Origin: an uncultured Collinsella sp.
GTDB lineage: Bacteria; Actinomycetota; Coriobacteriia; Coriobacteriales; Coriobacteriaceae
DNA length: 8,009 bases
Direction of reading: 5' to 3'
Assembly (NCBI GenBank): GCA_902475475.1
Contig: CABRZY010000076.1
Location: 1-8,009 of the forward strand
The position numbers and the translations under genes are program-made. The notes below the pieces were generated by a model. The model made no database searches. It saw only the letters and a program-made list of their open reading frames with translations, and was not told the origin of the DNA. Shown one piece after another: positions 1 through 5,791 of the stretch (the stretch's first letter is position 1; the number at the start of each line of letters is the position of its first letter).

Positions 1-52
1 GCAGGGCGTTCAGCAGCGTTCCGTCTAAGTCACTCGCAAACATCTTGATCAT
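1..52 (-). CDS. HAD-superfamily hydrolase, N-terminal fragment
   Basis: Only the first 17 codons are inside the window; the gene continues beyond base 1. The translation MIKMFASDLDGTLLNAL carries the first HAD motif, DxDGT (here DLDGTLL), whose first Asp is the nucleophile of the phosphoaspartate intermediate and whose second Asp is the general acid. The wording matches the Cof-type sugar-phosphate or nucleotide phosphatases of this superfamily, but the cap domain that would fix the subtype is not visible. Start choice: ATG at 52 lies 10 bases after an AAGGAG at 63-68 and gives the usual MIK opening. An in-frame ATG at 58 would add Met-Pro but leaves only 4 bases of spacing. The hairpin at 94-123 separates it from glnK, so it is probably transcribed separately or by read-through. 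Confidence 0.82.
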   Translation of the reverse strand, partial: MIKMFASDLDGTLLNAL

Positions 53-93
53 GGGCATGCCTCTCCTTCGTCTGCACGATATTGTAGACGAGA

Positions 94-123
94 ACGGGCG
101 CGCCCCAAGAGAGGCACGCCCGT
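94..123 (-). terminator. hairpin terminator after amtB-glnK
   Basis: On the minus strand this reads as an 11-bp stem (ACGGGCGTGCC paired with GGCGCGCCCGT, one G-U pair) around an 8-base loop. It lies 17 bases past the glnK stop codon. Downstream of the stem comes TCTCGTCTAC, which is only moderately U-rich, so termination may be partial. It is placed to end the amtB-glnK transcript before the HAD gene. Confidence 0.6.
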
Positions 124-139
124 CAGTCGAAAGATTGTC

Positions 140-478
140 CTAAACCGCAGAAGGGCCGTGTTCGCCAGTACGGATGCGGATAACTTCTTCGACCGGCTCG
201 ACCCAAATCTTGCCGTCTCCGACGGCGCCGGTGCGGGCGGCGCTGCAGATGATGTCGACAATGCCGTCGACGTGCTCATCGGCGCAAATGAGCGTGAACT
301 GCACCTTAGGAATCGTGTTGACAAGCAACTCGTTGCCGCGCACGTATTCCTTCCAGCCATGCTGTGAGCCGCAGCCCTGCACCTGGTTGATAGTCATACC
401 GCGAACATCAGCAGCAAACAGCGCATCTTTAAGAACCTCAAGCTTCTCAGCACGAACGATCGCCGTAATTTTCTTCAT
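140..478 (-). CDS. glnK: Nitrogen regulatory protein PII (GlnK/GlnB family)
   Basis: The 112-residue product has exactly the length of E. coli GlnB and aligns with it without gaps. PII trimers sense ATP/ADP and 2-oxoglutarate; the T-loop docks on targets, and GlnK proteins encoded beside amtB plug the ammonium channel when nitrogen is plentiful. Visible landmarks: MKKITAIVRAEKL start, GMT at 27-29, Gln39 (2-oxoglutarate/Mg ligand), IPKV at 56-59 with Lys58, TGAVGDGKI at 83-91 (B-loop, nucleotide phosphates), and RIRTGE at 101-106 (C-loop). The T-loop reads YVRGNELLVN: the position of uridylylated Tyr51 is Leu51 and Tyr46 is Val46, so control by GlnD-type uridylylation at residue 51 is not possible. 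A GAGAGG lies 8 bases before the ATG. It follows amtB on the same strand, 212 bases downstream across a long inverted repeat. Family assignment is certain; glnK rather than glnB is inferred from the neighbour. Confidence 0.97.
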   Translation of the reverse strand: MKKITAIVRAEKLEVLKDALFAADVRGMTINQVQGCGSQHGWKEYVRGNELLVNTIPKVQFTLICADEHVDGIVDIICSAARTGAVGDGKIWVEPVEEVIRIRTGEHGPSAV

Positions 479-504
479 AGTGAATTCCTCTCTTTAATAA
501 AGAA

Positions 505-521
505 ATGAATTGCTCATTCAT
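505..521. promoter_or_regulatory. short inverted repeat upstream of glnK
   Basis: ATGAAT and ATTCAT flank a 5-base centre, 27 bases before the glnK start codon and just upstream of its ribosome binding site. It could be an operator or a small leader hairpin. I found no convincing -35/-10 pair for a separate glnK promoter nearby, so the role is a guess. Confidence 0.25.
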
Positions 522-586
522 GTGGCACGGGTTTTCCAAATGCCGCAAACCAACCTCAGAGATCAAAAAGTTCAACTGACTGGTCT

Positions 587-693
587 TAGCAGGTTTCCCA
601 AGTGCCGCAGATTGCCGTGAAAGAGGAGCGAAGCGTACTTAAGTACGTGAGCGACGATTGAACGGCAAGGTGCGGTGCTTGGGGAAGCTGCTA
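587..693. repeat. 107-bp long inverted repeat between amtB and glnK
   Basis: The ends are TAGCAG and CTGCTA. The outer 23-bp arms (587-609 and 671-693) match at 19 positions, and three of the four mismatches would be G-U pairs in RNA read from the plus strand. Further in, TTGCCGT (612-618) pairs with ACGGCAA (660-666), and the centre is a perfect 14-bp palindrome CGTACTTAAGTACG (634-647). The middle third (about 619-633 and 648-659) does not pair well. The right end contains the amtB stop codon (691-693), so the element sits exactly at the gene end, as REP/MITE-like elements often do. A further degenerate copy of one arm lies at 531-547 (15 of 17 bases match 593-609). It may stabilise or attenuate the amtB-glnK message, or be a non-autonomous mobile element; no transposase gene is in the window. 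Confidence 0.75.
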
Positions 694-1968
694 GTCGAGT
701 CCGGAGAACGAGGGGTATGCGCTCTCGCCGTGTTGACTCGCATCCAAGCCCAGCGCCTCGTCGGCCTCGTCCACACGCAGGCTGCCGTGGAACAGCGCCT
801 TGACCACCGCGGCGATCACCAAATCGAGCACCAGCACAATAGCGACCGTCACCACAATGCCCAAAATCTGCGAGATGAGCAACGACACGTCGCCCGTGTA
901 GAGCAGGCCGCCCTTACCGGTCCACGAGAGCTCCGGCACGCAGAACAGGCCCGTGAGCACGCCGCCCAAGATGCCGCCAATGCCGTGGCAACCGAACGCG
1001 TCGAGCGCATCATCGTAGCCGAACTTGGTCTTAAGATGACTGATGGCCAAGTAGCAGACGGGCGACACGATCAGGCCCATAACCAGCGCTGCCCACGGCT
1101 CGACAAAGCCCGCGCCGGGCGTGACCACCACAAGGCCCGCAACCAAACCGGTGCTGGCACCCACCAGCGTGGGGCGGCCGGTATGCACGCGTTCGACGGC
1201 AAGCCACGAGACCATGCCTGCCGCGCTGGCCGTCACGGTGTTGAGGATGGCGAGTGCCGCCACGGCATCGGCCTTAAACTCGCTGCCGCCGTTAAAGCCA
1301 AACCAGCCAAACCAAAGCAGGCCGGCGCCTAGCGCCACAAACGGCACGTTATGCGGACGATAGCTCACCATGCCAAAGCCGCGACGACGGCCGAGCATTA
1401 AGCAGAGAATCAGGCCCGTCAGACCGGACGAGATGTGCACCGCGTCGCCGCCGGCAAAGTCGAGTGCGCCGATGATGTCGCCGATAAAGGAGCCCTCGCC
1501 GCCCCAGACCATGTGGGCGAGCGGCGCATAGACCACGAGCAGCCAAATGCCCAGGAAGGCCGTCATGGCACCAAACTTAACGCGGCCGGCCAGGCTGCCC
1601 GTGACGATAGCGGCCGTGATCATGGCAAACGCCATCTGAAAGGCGATGTTAATGATCCGAGGATAGACGGCGCCATCCGCGGCATTGCCCTCAGCCGCCT
1701 GCAGCACCTGGCCGAGCACCGGCAGGCACAGCAGCTGGTCAAGGCCTCCAATAAACGGACTCGAGCCGTTACCGCCATAGGCCAGCGACCAGCCGGCAAC
1801 AATCCACAGTACACCGACCAAACCAATGGCGCCAAAGCACATGAGCATGGTGTTGATGACATTTTTGCGCCTGGACAGGCCGCCATAGAAAAACGCCAGA
1901 CCCGGTGTCATTAAAAACACGAGCATGGTGCAGACGAGCATAAACGTTGTCGATCCTGTATCGTACAT
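691..1968 (-). CDS. amtB: Ammonium channel AmtB (Amt/Mep/Rh family)
   Basis: The 425-residue integral membrane protein imports ammonium as a trimer with about 11 membrane segments. Key residues are in place: Phe110 and Phe114 in the FQMAFAMIT segment, Trp155 in AHMVWGG, Asp170 and His178 in ALDFAGGDAVH (E. coli Asp160 and His168), the Phe-gate motif WFGWFGFNGGS (219-229), and the second twin-His at His328 in DAFGCHGIGG (E. coli His318). The cytoplasmic tail ends with HGESAYPSF, a typical Amt terminus that helps bind GlnK. Start: ATG at 1968 is preceded by AGGGAG with 5 bases spacing; an in-frame ATG 57 bases upstream has no ribosome binding site and adds non-Amt residues. There is no obvious signal peptide; the first helix begins near residue 8. 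It is followed on the same strand by glnK, its regulatory partner. The upstream gap contains repeated GAAAC words suggestive of nitrogen control. Confidence 0.97.
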   Translation of the reverse strand: MYDTGSTTFMLVCTMLVFLMTPGLAFFYGGLSRRKNVINTMLMCFGAIGLVGVLWIVAGWSLAYGGNGSSPFIGGLDQLLCLPVLGQVLQAAEGNAADGAVYPRIINIAFQMAFAMITAAIVTGSLAGRVKFGAMTAFLGIWLLVVYAPLAHMVWGGEGSFIGDIIGALDFAGGDAVHISSGLTGLILCLMLGRRRGFGMVSYRPHNVPFVALGAGLLWFGWFGFNGGSEFKADAVAALAILNTVTASAAGMVSWLAVERVHTGRPTLVGASTGLVAGLVVVTPGAGFVEPWAALVMGLIVSPVCYLAISHLKTKFGYDDALDAFGCHGIGGILGGVLTGLFCVPELSWTGKGGLLYTGDVSLLISQILGIVVTVAIVLVLDLVIAAVVKALFHGSLRVDEADEALGLDASQHGESAYPSFSGLD

Positions 1969-2025
1969 TCGCTCTCCCTTGGTCGCATGAACGTTGTCGG
2001 CGCCCATAATGCGGCCGAGGGGCAA

Positions 2026-2039
2026 CTGGTGTAGACCAG
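2026..2039. promoter_or_regulatory. CTGGT-N4-ACCAG inverted repeat upstream of amtB
   Basis: A 5-bp perfect dyad with a 4-base centre lies 57 bases upstream of the amtB start codon, between the likely operator array and the ribosome binding site. On the minus strand a weak TTTAAC / TACACC pair with 16-base spacing spans it and might be the amtB promoter, but the match is poor. Read as a possible operator or 5' leader hairpin only. Confidence 0.25.
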
Positions 2040-2072
2040 ATACGGCGTTGTTAAACGCTGCGTTGTCGAATG

Positions 2073-2130
2073 GAAACGGTGCCGCAATCTTGGAAACGGC
2101 GCGGCAACGGACGCGAAACGGACGGGAAAT
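2073..2130. promoter_or_regulatory. phased GAAAC/GCAAC repeats, candidate GlnR-like operator
   Basis: Pentamers GAAAC, GCAAT, GAAAC, GCAAC, GAAAC and GAAAT start at 2073, 2084, 2093, 2104, 2115 and 2126, so five-base words are separated by six bases (11-bp period) except for one 9-bp step. The last four form GAAAC-N6-GCAAC-N6-GAAAC-N6-GAAAT. The actinobacterial nitrogen regulator GlnR binds arrays of the form gTnAC-N6-GaAAC. The spacing agrees, but the alternate word here has C where T is expected. The array begins about 105 bases upstream of the amtB start, in the 198-bp gap, a suitable position. Whether this organism has GlnR is unknown. Confidence 0.4.
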
Positions 2131-2162
2131 ACGCGAGCAAGGAAGCCGTGAGCGCGCCCGTC
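2121..2162 (-). terminator. possible weak hairpin after the CmpB-family gene
   Basis: GACGGG and CCCGTC can pair, extended by CGCG/CGCG after a 5-base bulge, around a long 17-base loop. It begins four bases after the stop codon of the upstream membrane protein gene. The downstream bases CGTTTCGC are not a U-tract. It may be a weak terminator or mRNA end structure; it overlaps the candidate operator array, so both readings cannot be equally trusted. Confidence 0.3.
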
Positions 2163-2166
2163 CCGG

Positions 2167-3186
2167 CTAGTGGCGGAACAGCTCGCGGGCTCGGTCGCGG
2201 AGATTAGTTGCTCGAATGACACCTTCGTAGCGATTGATGCGCAGACGCGGGAAGGCGTTAAAGAAGCGTAGGTCGCGGCGGCTGAGCGACACGCTTGGCA
2301 CCGGACGGCTCATGCGCTTGCCGGCAAGGCGACGACTGAGCGACGGACGCGGCATGTTCGGCGCGGCATCGGCCACGCGGCGGGCAGCGAGCGCCAGGCC
2401 GCGAGCACCATCCGAGATAAACGTCGGCATCGAAGCCTTCTCGCGCAGGGCATCGAGCGCGGCGTCACCCAGCTCGGCCAGCCACGCGTTAACGGCACGG
2501 CTACGGATGTGCGTCTGTGCCACCGAGTCAATCGTAGAATCGGGAATACGTTCGAGCATTGAGTCCGAGGCATCGGCAAGCGACTCATTGATGCGGTCGG
2601 CAAGGTCGGCCCGGACCCGCTCCAGCTGATCAGACAGACGCCGCCAGCTCGCCAACGAGCACACCGCGTCGACCATCATCGCGACCGCGACGATAAAGGC
2701 GGACAACCGCACAATCAGCACCGGCAGATGGCCAAGCAGCCTCAGCAATGCCGGCTCCACTAAACGGCAAATACACAACGCACCCAAGCCAAACGCGCAG
2801 GCCCAGTACAGACAGATGCGTCCGTGCAAGTTAAAAGGCAGGTGCGAGTAATCCCAAAAGCGAGCGCCCGTTGTTTTTTCCAACAGCACGCCTACGCTGT
2901 ACTCAATCACGCTGCATACGAGCGCTGCAGCGACAAACTGGCTCGAGGCATCCGGAATCCCACGCAACAGCAGCCAGCAGGCAATGCCGCCCGCGCCATA
3001 GATGGGGCAGCACGGCCCCAGCAAAAAGCCACTGTTGGCAAAGCGTCCGTGGTTGAGCATGGCGCAGACCGTCGATTCCCATGCCCAACCGCAAAAACCG
3101 TAAAAGGCAAACGAGAGCACCAGCGCCGAGAGCGGACAGGCGGCAAGCGTCGCGCCGCCAAACGCCATATCAATCGCGGTCCCCAC
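2167..3186 (-). CDS. ABC_trans_CmpB-family membrane protein with basic C-terminal extension
   Basis: 339 residues. The N-terminal half matches the family annotated as putative ABC transporter type IV / CmpB (PF06541): GWAWESTVCAML at 33-44, NSGFLLGPCCPIYGAGG at 51-67, and RFWDYSHLPFNLHGRICLYWA at 109-129. These polar signatures sit between about five hydrophobic segments (near 20-38, 60-76, 84-103, 125-142, 153-178). The family function is not known, and no ATPase or binding protein lies next to it. From about 180 to the end the protein is soluble: a charged helical stretch (181-215) and then an Arg-rich tail (280-339) ending LRDRARELFRH, which may lie on the inner membrane face. Start: GTG at 3186 lies three bases after the stop of the upstream HD gene and is preceded by GAGGAGAGGG; a later ATG at 3168 lacks such a site. 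Translational coupling with the HD gene is likely. Confidence 0.85.
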   Translation of the reverse strand: MGTAIDMAFGGATLAACPLSALVLSFAFYGFCGWAWESTVCAMLNHGRFANSGFLLGPCCPIYGAGGIACWLLLRGIPDASSQFVAAALVCSVIEYSVGVLLEKTTGARFWDYSHLPFNLHGRICLYWACAFGLGALCICRLVEPALLRLLGHLPVLIVRLSAFIVAVAMMVDAVCSLASWRRLSDQLERVRADLADRINESLADASDSMLERIPDSTIDSVAQTHIRSRAVNAWLAELGDAALDALREKASMPTFISDGARGLALAARRVADAAPNMPRPSLSRRLAGKRMSRPVPSVSLSRRDLRFFNAFPRLRINRYEGVIRATNLRDRARELFRH

Positions 3187-3189
3187 CGT

Positions 3190-3726
3190 CTACCCTCTCC
3201 TCTTTTCGCTCGATGCTTTACTCACGCTATCGTCTGTCTCGTCCTTGCGCCGCAGACGACCGGCGACCGTCTCACGCAGAGCACACCATTTATCTGCCAG
3301 GCATACAATCCAAGCTTCACGACACGTCGGCGGCACCGGCACCAGCGGAAACATATGCCGCACGATAATATTCCGTTCGCGCGGCGTCAGCTCATAATCT
3401 TCCTCCGCACGTGCCAGGGCAAAAAACGGGTGGCGAAAGCCATGCAGCCGATGGCTTGGGTCGGGATCGTGCCAGTCATAGAGAAAGTAGTCGTGCAGCA
3501 AGGCTCCGCGCAGCAGCGAGGCACGGTCGATCGAAATGCCAGCACGGCCCAAGTGCTCGGCAAAGGACAGACTTGCCCGTGCCACCGAGGTCACATGTGC
3601 ATAGACCGTCACGTCGCCATGCTGGATAAACTCGCGCGTCAGGTCCAAGCGGCCCGCCTGGGCCAGCTGGCGGGCGGCATCGTCGACCTCGTGCGCGATT
3701 TTCTCGGCACGAACGGCATCGGACAT
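3190..3726 (-). CDS. HD-domain protein, predicted metal-dependent phosphohydrolase
   Basis: 178 residues. The HD-superfamily metal ligands can be read in order: His44 in YAHVTSVAR, His78-Asp79 in LLRGALLHDYFLYDW, and Asp145 in CLADK; His99 (GFRHPFFAL) and His124 (IIVRHMFPL) are additional conserved histidines. HD proteins usually hydrolyse phosphomonoesters or nucleotides (dNTPs, cyclic di-nucleotides, ppGpp); the substrate here cannot be told. The C-terminal 25 residues are charged and probably disordered. Start: ATG at 3726 follows AAGGAGG with 4 bases spacing; an in-frame ATG 45 bases upstream at 3771 would add MQAVACRREPLEGGS, which looks like translated leader DNA. The gene stops three bases before the GTG of the CmpB-family gene, so the two are most likely one operon and may work together. 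Membrane segments are absent. Confidence 0.88.
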   Translation of the reverse strand: MSDAVRAEKIAHEVDDAARQLAQAGRLDLTREFIQHGDVTVYAHVTSVARASLSFAEHLGRAGISIDRASLLRGALLHDYFLYDWHDPDPSHRLHGFRHPFFALARAEEDYELTPRERNIIVRHMFPLVPVPPTCREAWIVCLADKWCALRETVAGRLRRKDETDDSVSKASSEKRRG

Positions 3727-3953
3727 GCTGCCTCCTTCCAGCGGCTCACGGCGGCAAGCCACGGCCTGCACGTATTGAAAAAATCATCATCGAATCTATC
3801 AGTATGGCATCGGACAAAACGTTTTGCCCCACCAGTTGTCGAATTACCGCGCCGCCGTCACATATCAAACGCCAAAATGTGCGAGACTGTCTTGTGCAAT
3901 TGTGTCGGCCGAGGGAGCGCCGGCGCTCGATTCGCATGGAGTAACCCACAACG
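3727..3953. promoter_or_regulatory. divergent intergenic region with two palindromes
   Basis: This 227-bp gap separates the minus-strand HD gene from the plus-strand DXS-like gene and must hold promoters for both. An AT-rich patch (3777-3805) lies on the HD side. A perfect 12-bp palindrome CAAAACGTTTTG is at 3815-3826, central enough to act on both promoters. A perfect 14-bp palindrome GAGCGCCGGCGCTC at 3915-3928 lies in the 5' leader of the plus-strand gene. A weak plus-strand pair TTGTCG (3836) / CATATC (3861) with 19-base spacing is the best promoter I see; confidence in it is low. Confidence 0.4.
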
Positions 3954-5735
3954 ATGCTGCTTACGCAAACGACAACGCCCGAGGACGTCAAGGCTCTCGA
4001 CCGCGCCGAGCTTCCGCTGCTCTGCGGCGAGATTCGCCACGCCATCCTCGAAAGCTCCGCCGCTGTCGGCGGACACGTTGCCCCCAACCTGGGCGTCGTT
4101 GAGCTTACGGTTGCGCTTCATCGCGTGTTTAACTCCCCTATCGACAAGATTGTCTTTGACGTTTCGCACCAGACCTACGCCCACAAGGCGCTGACCGGGC
4201 GCGCGTATACCTATATCGATCCGGAACGTTTTGGCGAGGCTTCTGGCTTTGCCAATCCCGACGAGTCCGAGCACGACCTGTTCGCCATGGGCCACACCTC
4301 CACATCGGTGAGCCTGGGCTGCGGCTTGGCACACGCCCGCGATCTGGCGGGCGACAGCTACAACGTCATCACCATCATTGGCGACGGCTCGCTTTCAGGC
4401 GGCTTGGCGTTTGAGGGCTTCAACAATGCCGCCGAACTCGACGGCAACCTGATCATCATCGTCAACGATAACGACCAGTCCATCGCCGAGAACCACGGTG
4501 GCCTCTATCGCAATCTGGCCGAGCTGCGCACCAGCAACGGCACCTGTGAGCGCAACGTTTTCCGCGCGATGGGACTCGACTACCGTTATTTGGACGCCGG
4601 CAACGACGTGTTGGCCCTGGTCGACGCGCTGCAGGAACTGCGCAATATCGATCATCCCATCGTGCTGCACGTCTCCACCGCCAAGGGCAAGGGCTTTGAG
4701 CCGGCCCAGAGCGACCCCGAACGCTGGCACCACGTGGGTCCGTTTGACATGGCGACCGGGCGCAAGCTTTGCCCGGGCCATCCGAGCGAGCCCGCGCCGC
4801 GCACCTATGCTGACATTACGGGCGAGGCGCTCAGCGCCGCCATCGAGCGCGATCCACAGGTCGTTGGCATCACGGCCGCCACGCCCTACATTATGGGCTT
4901 TACACCCGAGCTTCGCGCTGCCGCCGGCAAACAGTTCGTCGATGTGGGCATTGCCGAGGAGCACGCCGTGACCTTTGCCACCGCGCTTGCGCGCTCGGGC
5001 GCCAAGCCAGTCTTTGGTGTGTACGGCACGTTTTTGCAGCGCGCCTACGACGAGCTGTGGCACGACCTGTGCCTCAACGACGCCCCCGCAACCATTTTGG
5101 TGTTTGGTGCGTCAATCTTTGGCACCACGTCCGAGACGCACCTTTCGTTCTTTGATATTTCCATGCTGGGCGGACTTCCCAACATGCGCTACCTTGCACC
5201 TGCCTGCATGGAGGAATATCTGTCCATGCTGAGCTGGTCGCTCGACCACCGCGAGCATCCCGTGGCGATTCGTGTACCTGGTATTGGCCTGGTGAGCCGT
5301 CCCGACCTTGCGCCCGCCGAAGGCACCGACTACAGCGCCGTTCGCTACAACGTGGTGCGCCAGGGTCGCGACGTTGCCGTGCTCGCGCTTGGCGATTTCT
5401 TTGAGCTGGGCGAGCGCGTGGCAAACCGTTTGGCCGCCGAGTACGGTATCGAGGCCACGCTCGTCAACCCACGCTTTGCAACCGAGCTTGACCGTGAGTT
5501 CCTCGACAGCCTTGCCGCCGAGCATCGCGTTGTCGTCACCCTCGAGGACGGCGTCTTGGACGGCGGCTGGGGCGAGCGCGTGGCATGTTATCTGGCATGC
5601 ACGCCGTTGCGCACGCGCACTTTCGGCATCGCCAAGGGCTTCCCCGACCGCTACGACCCCAACGAACTGCTTGCCCAGAACGGCATGACAGTCGAGAACA
5701 TGGCCGCCGAAGCCGTGAGACTACTCAACGAGTAA
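3954..5735 (+). CDS. dxs: 1-deoxy-D-xylulose-5-phosphate synthase-like ThDP enzyme
   Basis: 593 residues, somewhat shorter than E. coli DXS (620). DXS condenses pyruvate with glyceraldehyde 3-phosphate to make DXP for isoprenoids, thiamine and pyridoxal. Domains: ThDP-binding N-terminal part with His41, SHQTYAHK (71-78), GHTSTS (113-118), GDG (143-145) and NDN (171-173); transketolase pyrimidine domain with VDVGIAEEHAV (329-339; Glu335 = E. coli Glu370), Tyr357 and Arg363 in TFLQRAYDE; C-terminal domain from about 465. His396 equals E. coli His431. From Glu335 to position 443 the alignment keeps a constant 35-residue offset, and there the E. coli substrate-binding Arg420, Asp427 and Arg478 become Gly385, Thr392 and Gly443. 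The text FDVSHQTYAHK and IIIVNDNDQSIAENHGGLYRNL also departs from standard DXS. It is therefore a divergent family member; a different acceptor is possible. Start: ATG at 3954 gives the usual MLL opening; its GGAG lies 12 bases away, rather far. A strong terminator follows directly. Confidence 0.85.
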   Translation: MLLTQTTTPEDVKALDRAELPLLCGEIRHAILESSAAVGGHVAPNLGVVELTVALHRVFNSPIDKIVFDVSHQTYAHKALTGRAYTYIDPERFGEASGFANPDESEHDLFAMGHTSTSVSLGCGLAHARDLAGDSYNVITIIGDGSLSGGLAFEGFNNAAELDGNLIIIVNDNDQSIAENHGGLYRNLAELRTSNGTCERNVFRAMGLDYRYLDAGNDVLALVDALQELRNIDHPIVLHVSTAKGKGFEPAQSDPERWHHVGPFDMATGRKLCPGHPSEPAPRTYADITGEALSAAIERDPQVVGITAATPYIMGFTPELRAAAGKQFVDVGIAEEHAVTFATALARSGAKPVFGVYGTFLQRAYDELWHDLCLNDAPATILVFGASIFGTTSETHLSFFDISMLGGLPNMRYLAPACMEEYLSMLSWSLDHREHPVAIRVPGIGLVSRPDLAPAEGTDYSAVRYNVVRQGRDVAVLALGDFFELGERVANRLAAEYGIEATLVNPRFATELDREFLDSLAAEHRVVVTLEDGVLDGGWGERVACYLACTPLRTRTFGIAKGFPDRYDPNELLAQNGMTVENMAAEAVRLLNE

Positions 5736-5736
5736 G

Positions 5737-5775
5737 AAAACCTCCGCAAGGGAAGCACCCCTGCGGAGGTTTTTG
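5737..5775 (+). terminator. strong intrinsic terminator after the DXS-like gene
   Basis: A 12-bp perfect stem (AAAACCTCCGCA with TGCGGAGGTTTT), extended by GGG/CCC inside, begins two bases after the TAA stop codon and runs into TTTTTGTTTT. The A-run on the left side would also give a U-run on the opposite strand, so it may work in both directions. It isolates the gene from the repeat array downstream. Confidence 0.95.
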
Positions 5776-5791
5776 TTTTCACGATGCGATT

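Noticed and set aside
658..1332. Plus-strand open frame of 224 codons
   Set aside because: It is entirely antisense to amtB, whose residues are clearly conserved; its His/Arg/Gln-rich product has no recognisable motif and no ribosome binding site.
1969..2025. Longer amtB with start at 2025
   Set aside because: The added 19 residues are not Amt-like, there is no ribosome binding site at 2025, and a near-perfect one serves ATG 1968.
2824..4194. Plus-strand open frame of 456 codons
   Set aside because: It runs antisense to two real genes, through a divergent promoter region and into the DXS-like gene in another frame. It is a by-product of high GC.
3858..5063. Minus-strand open frames (3858-4334 and 4395-5063)
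   Set aside because: They are antisense to the DXS-like gene, whose catalytic motifs fix the coding frame; no start signals were found.
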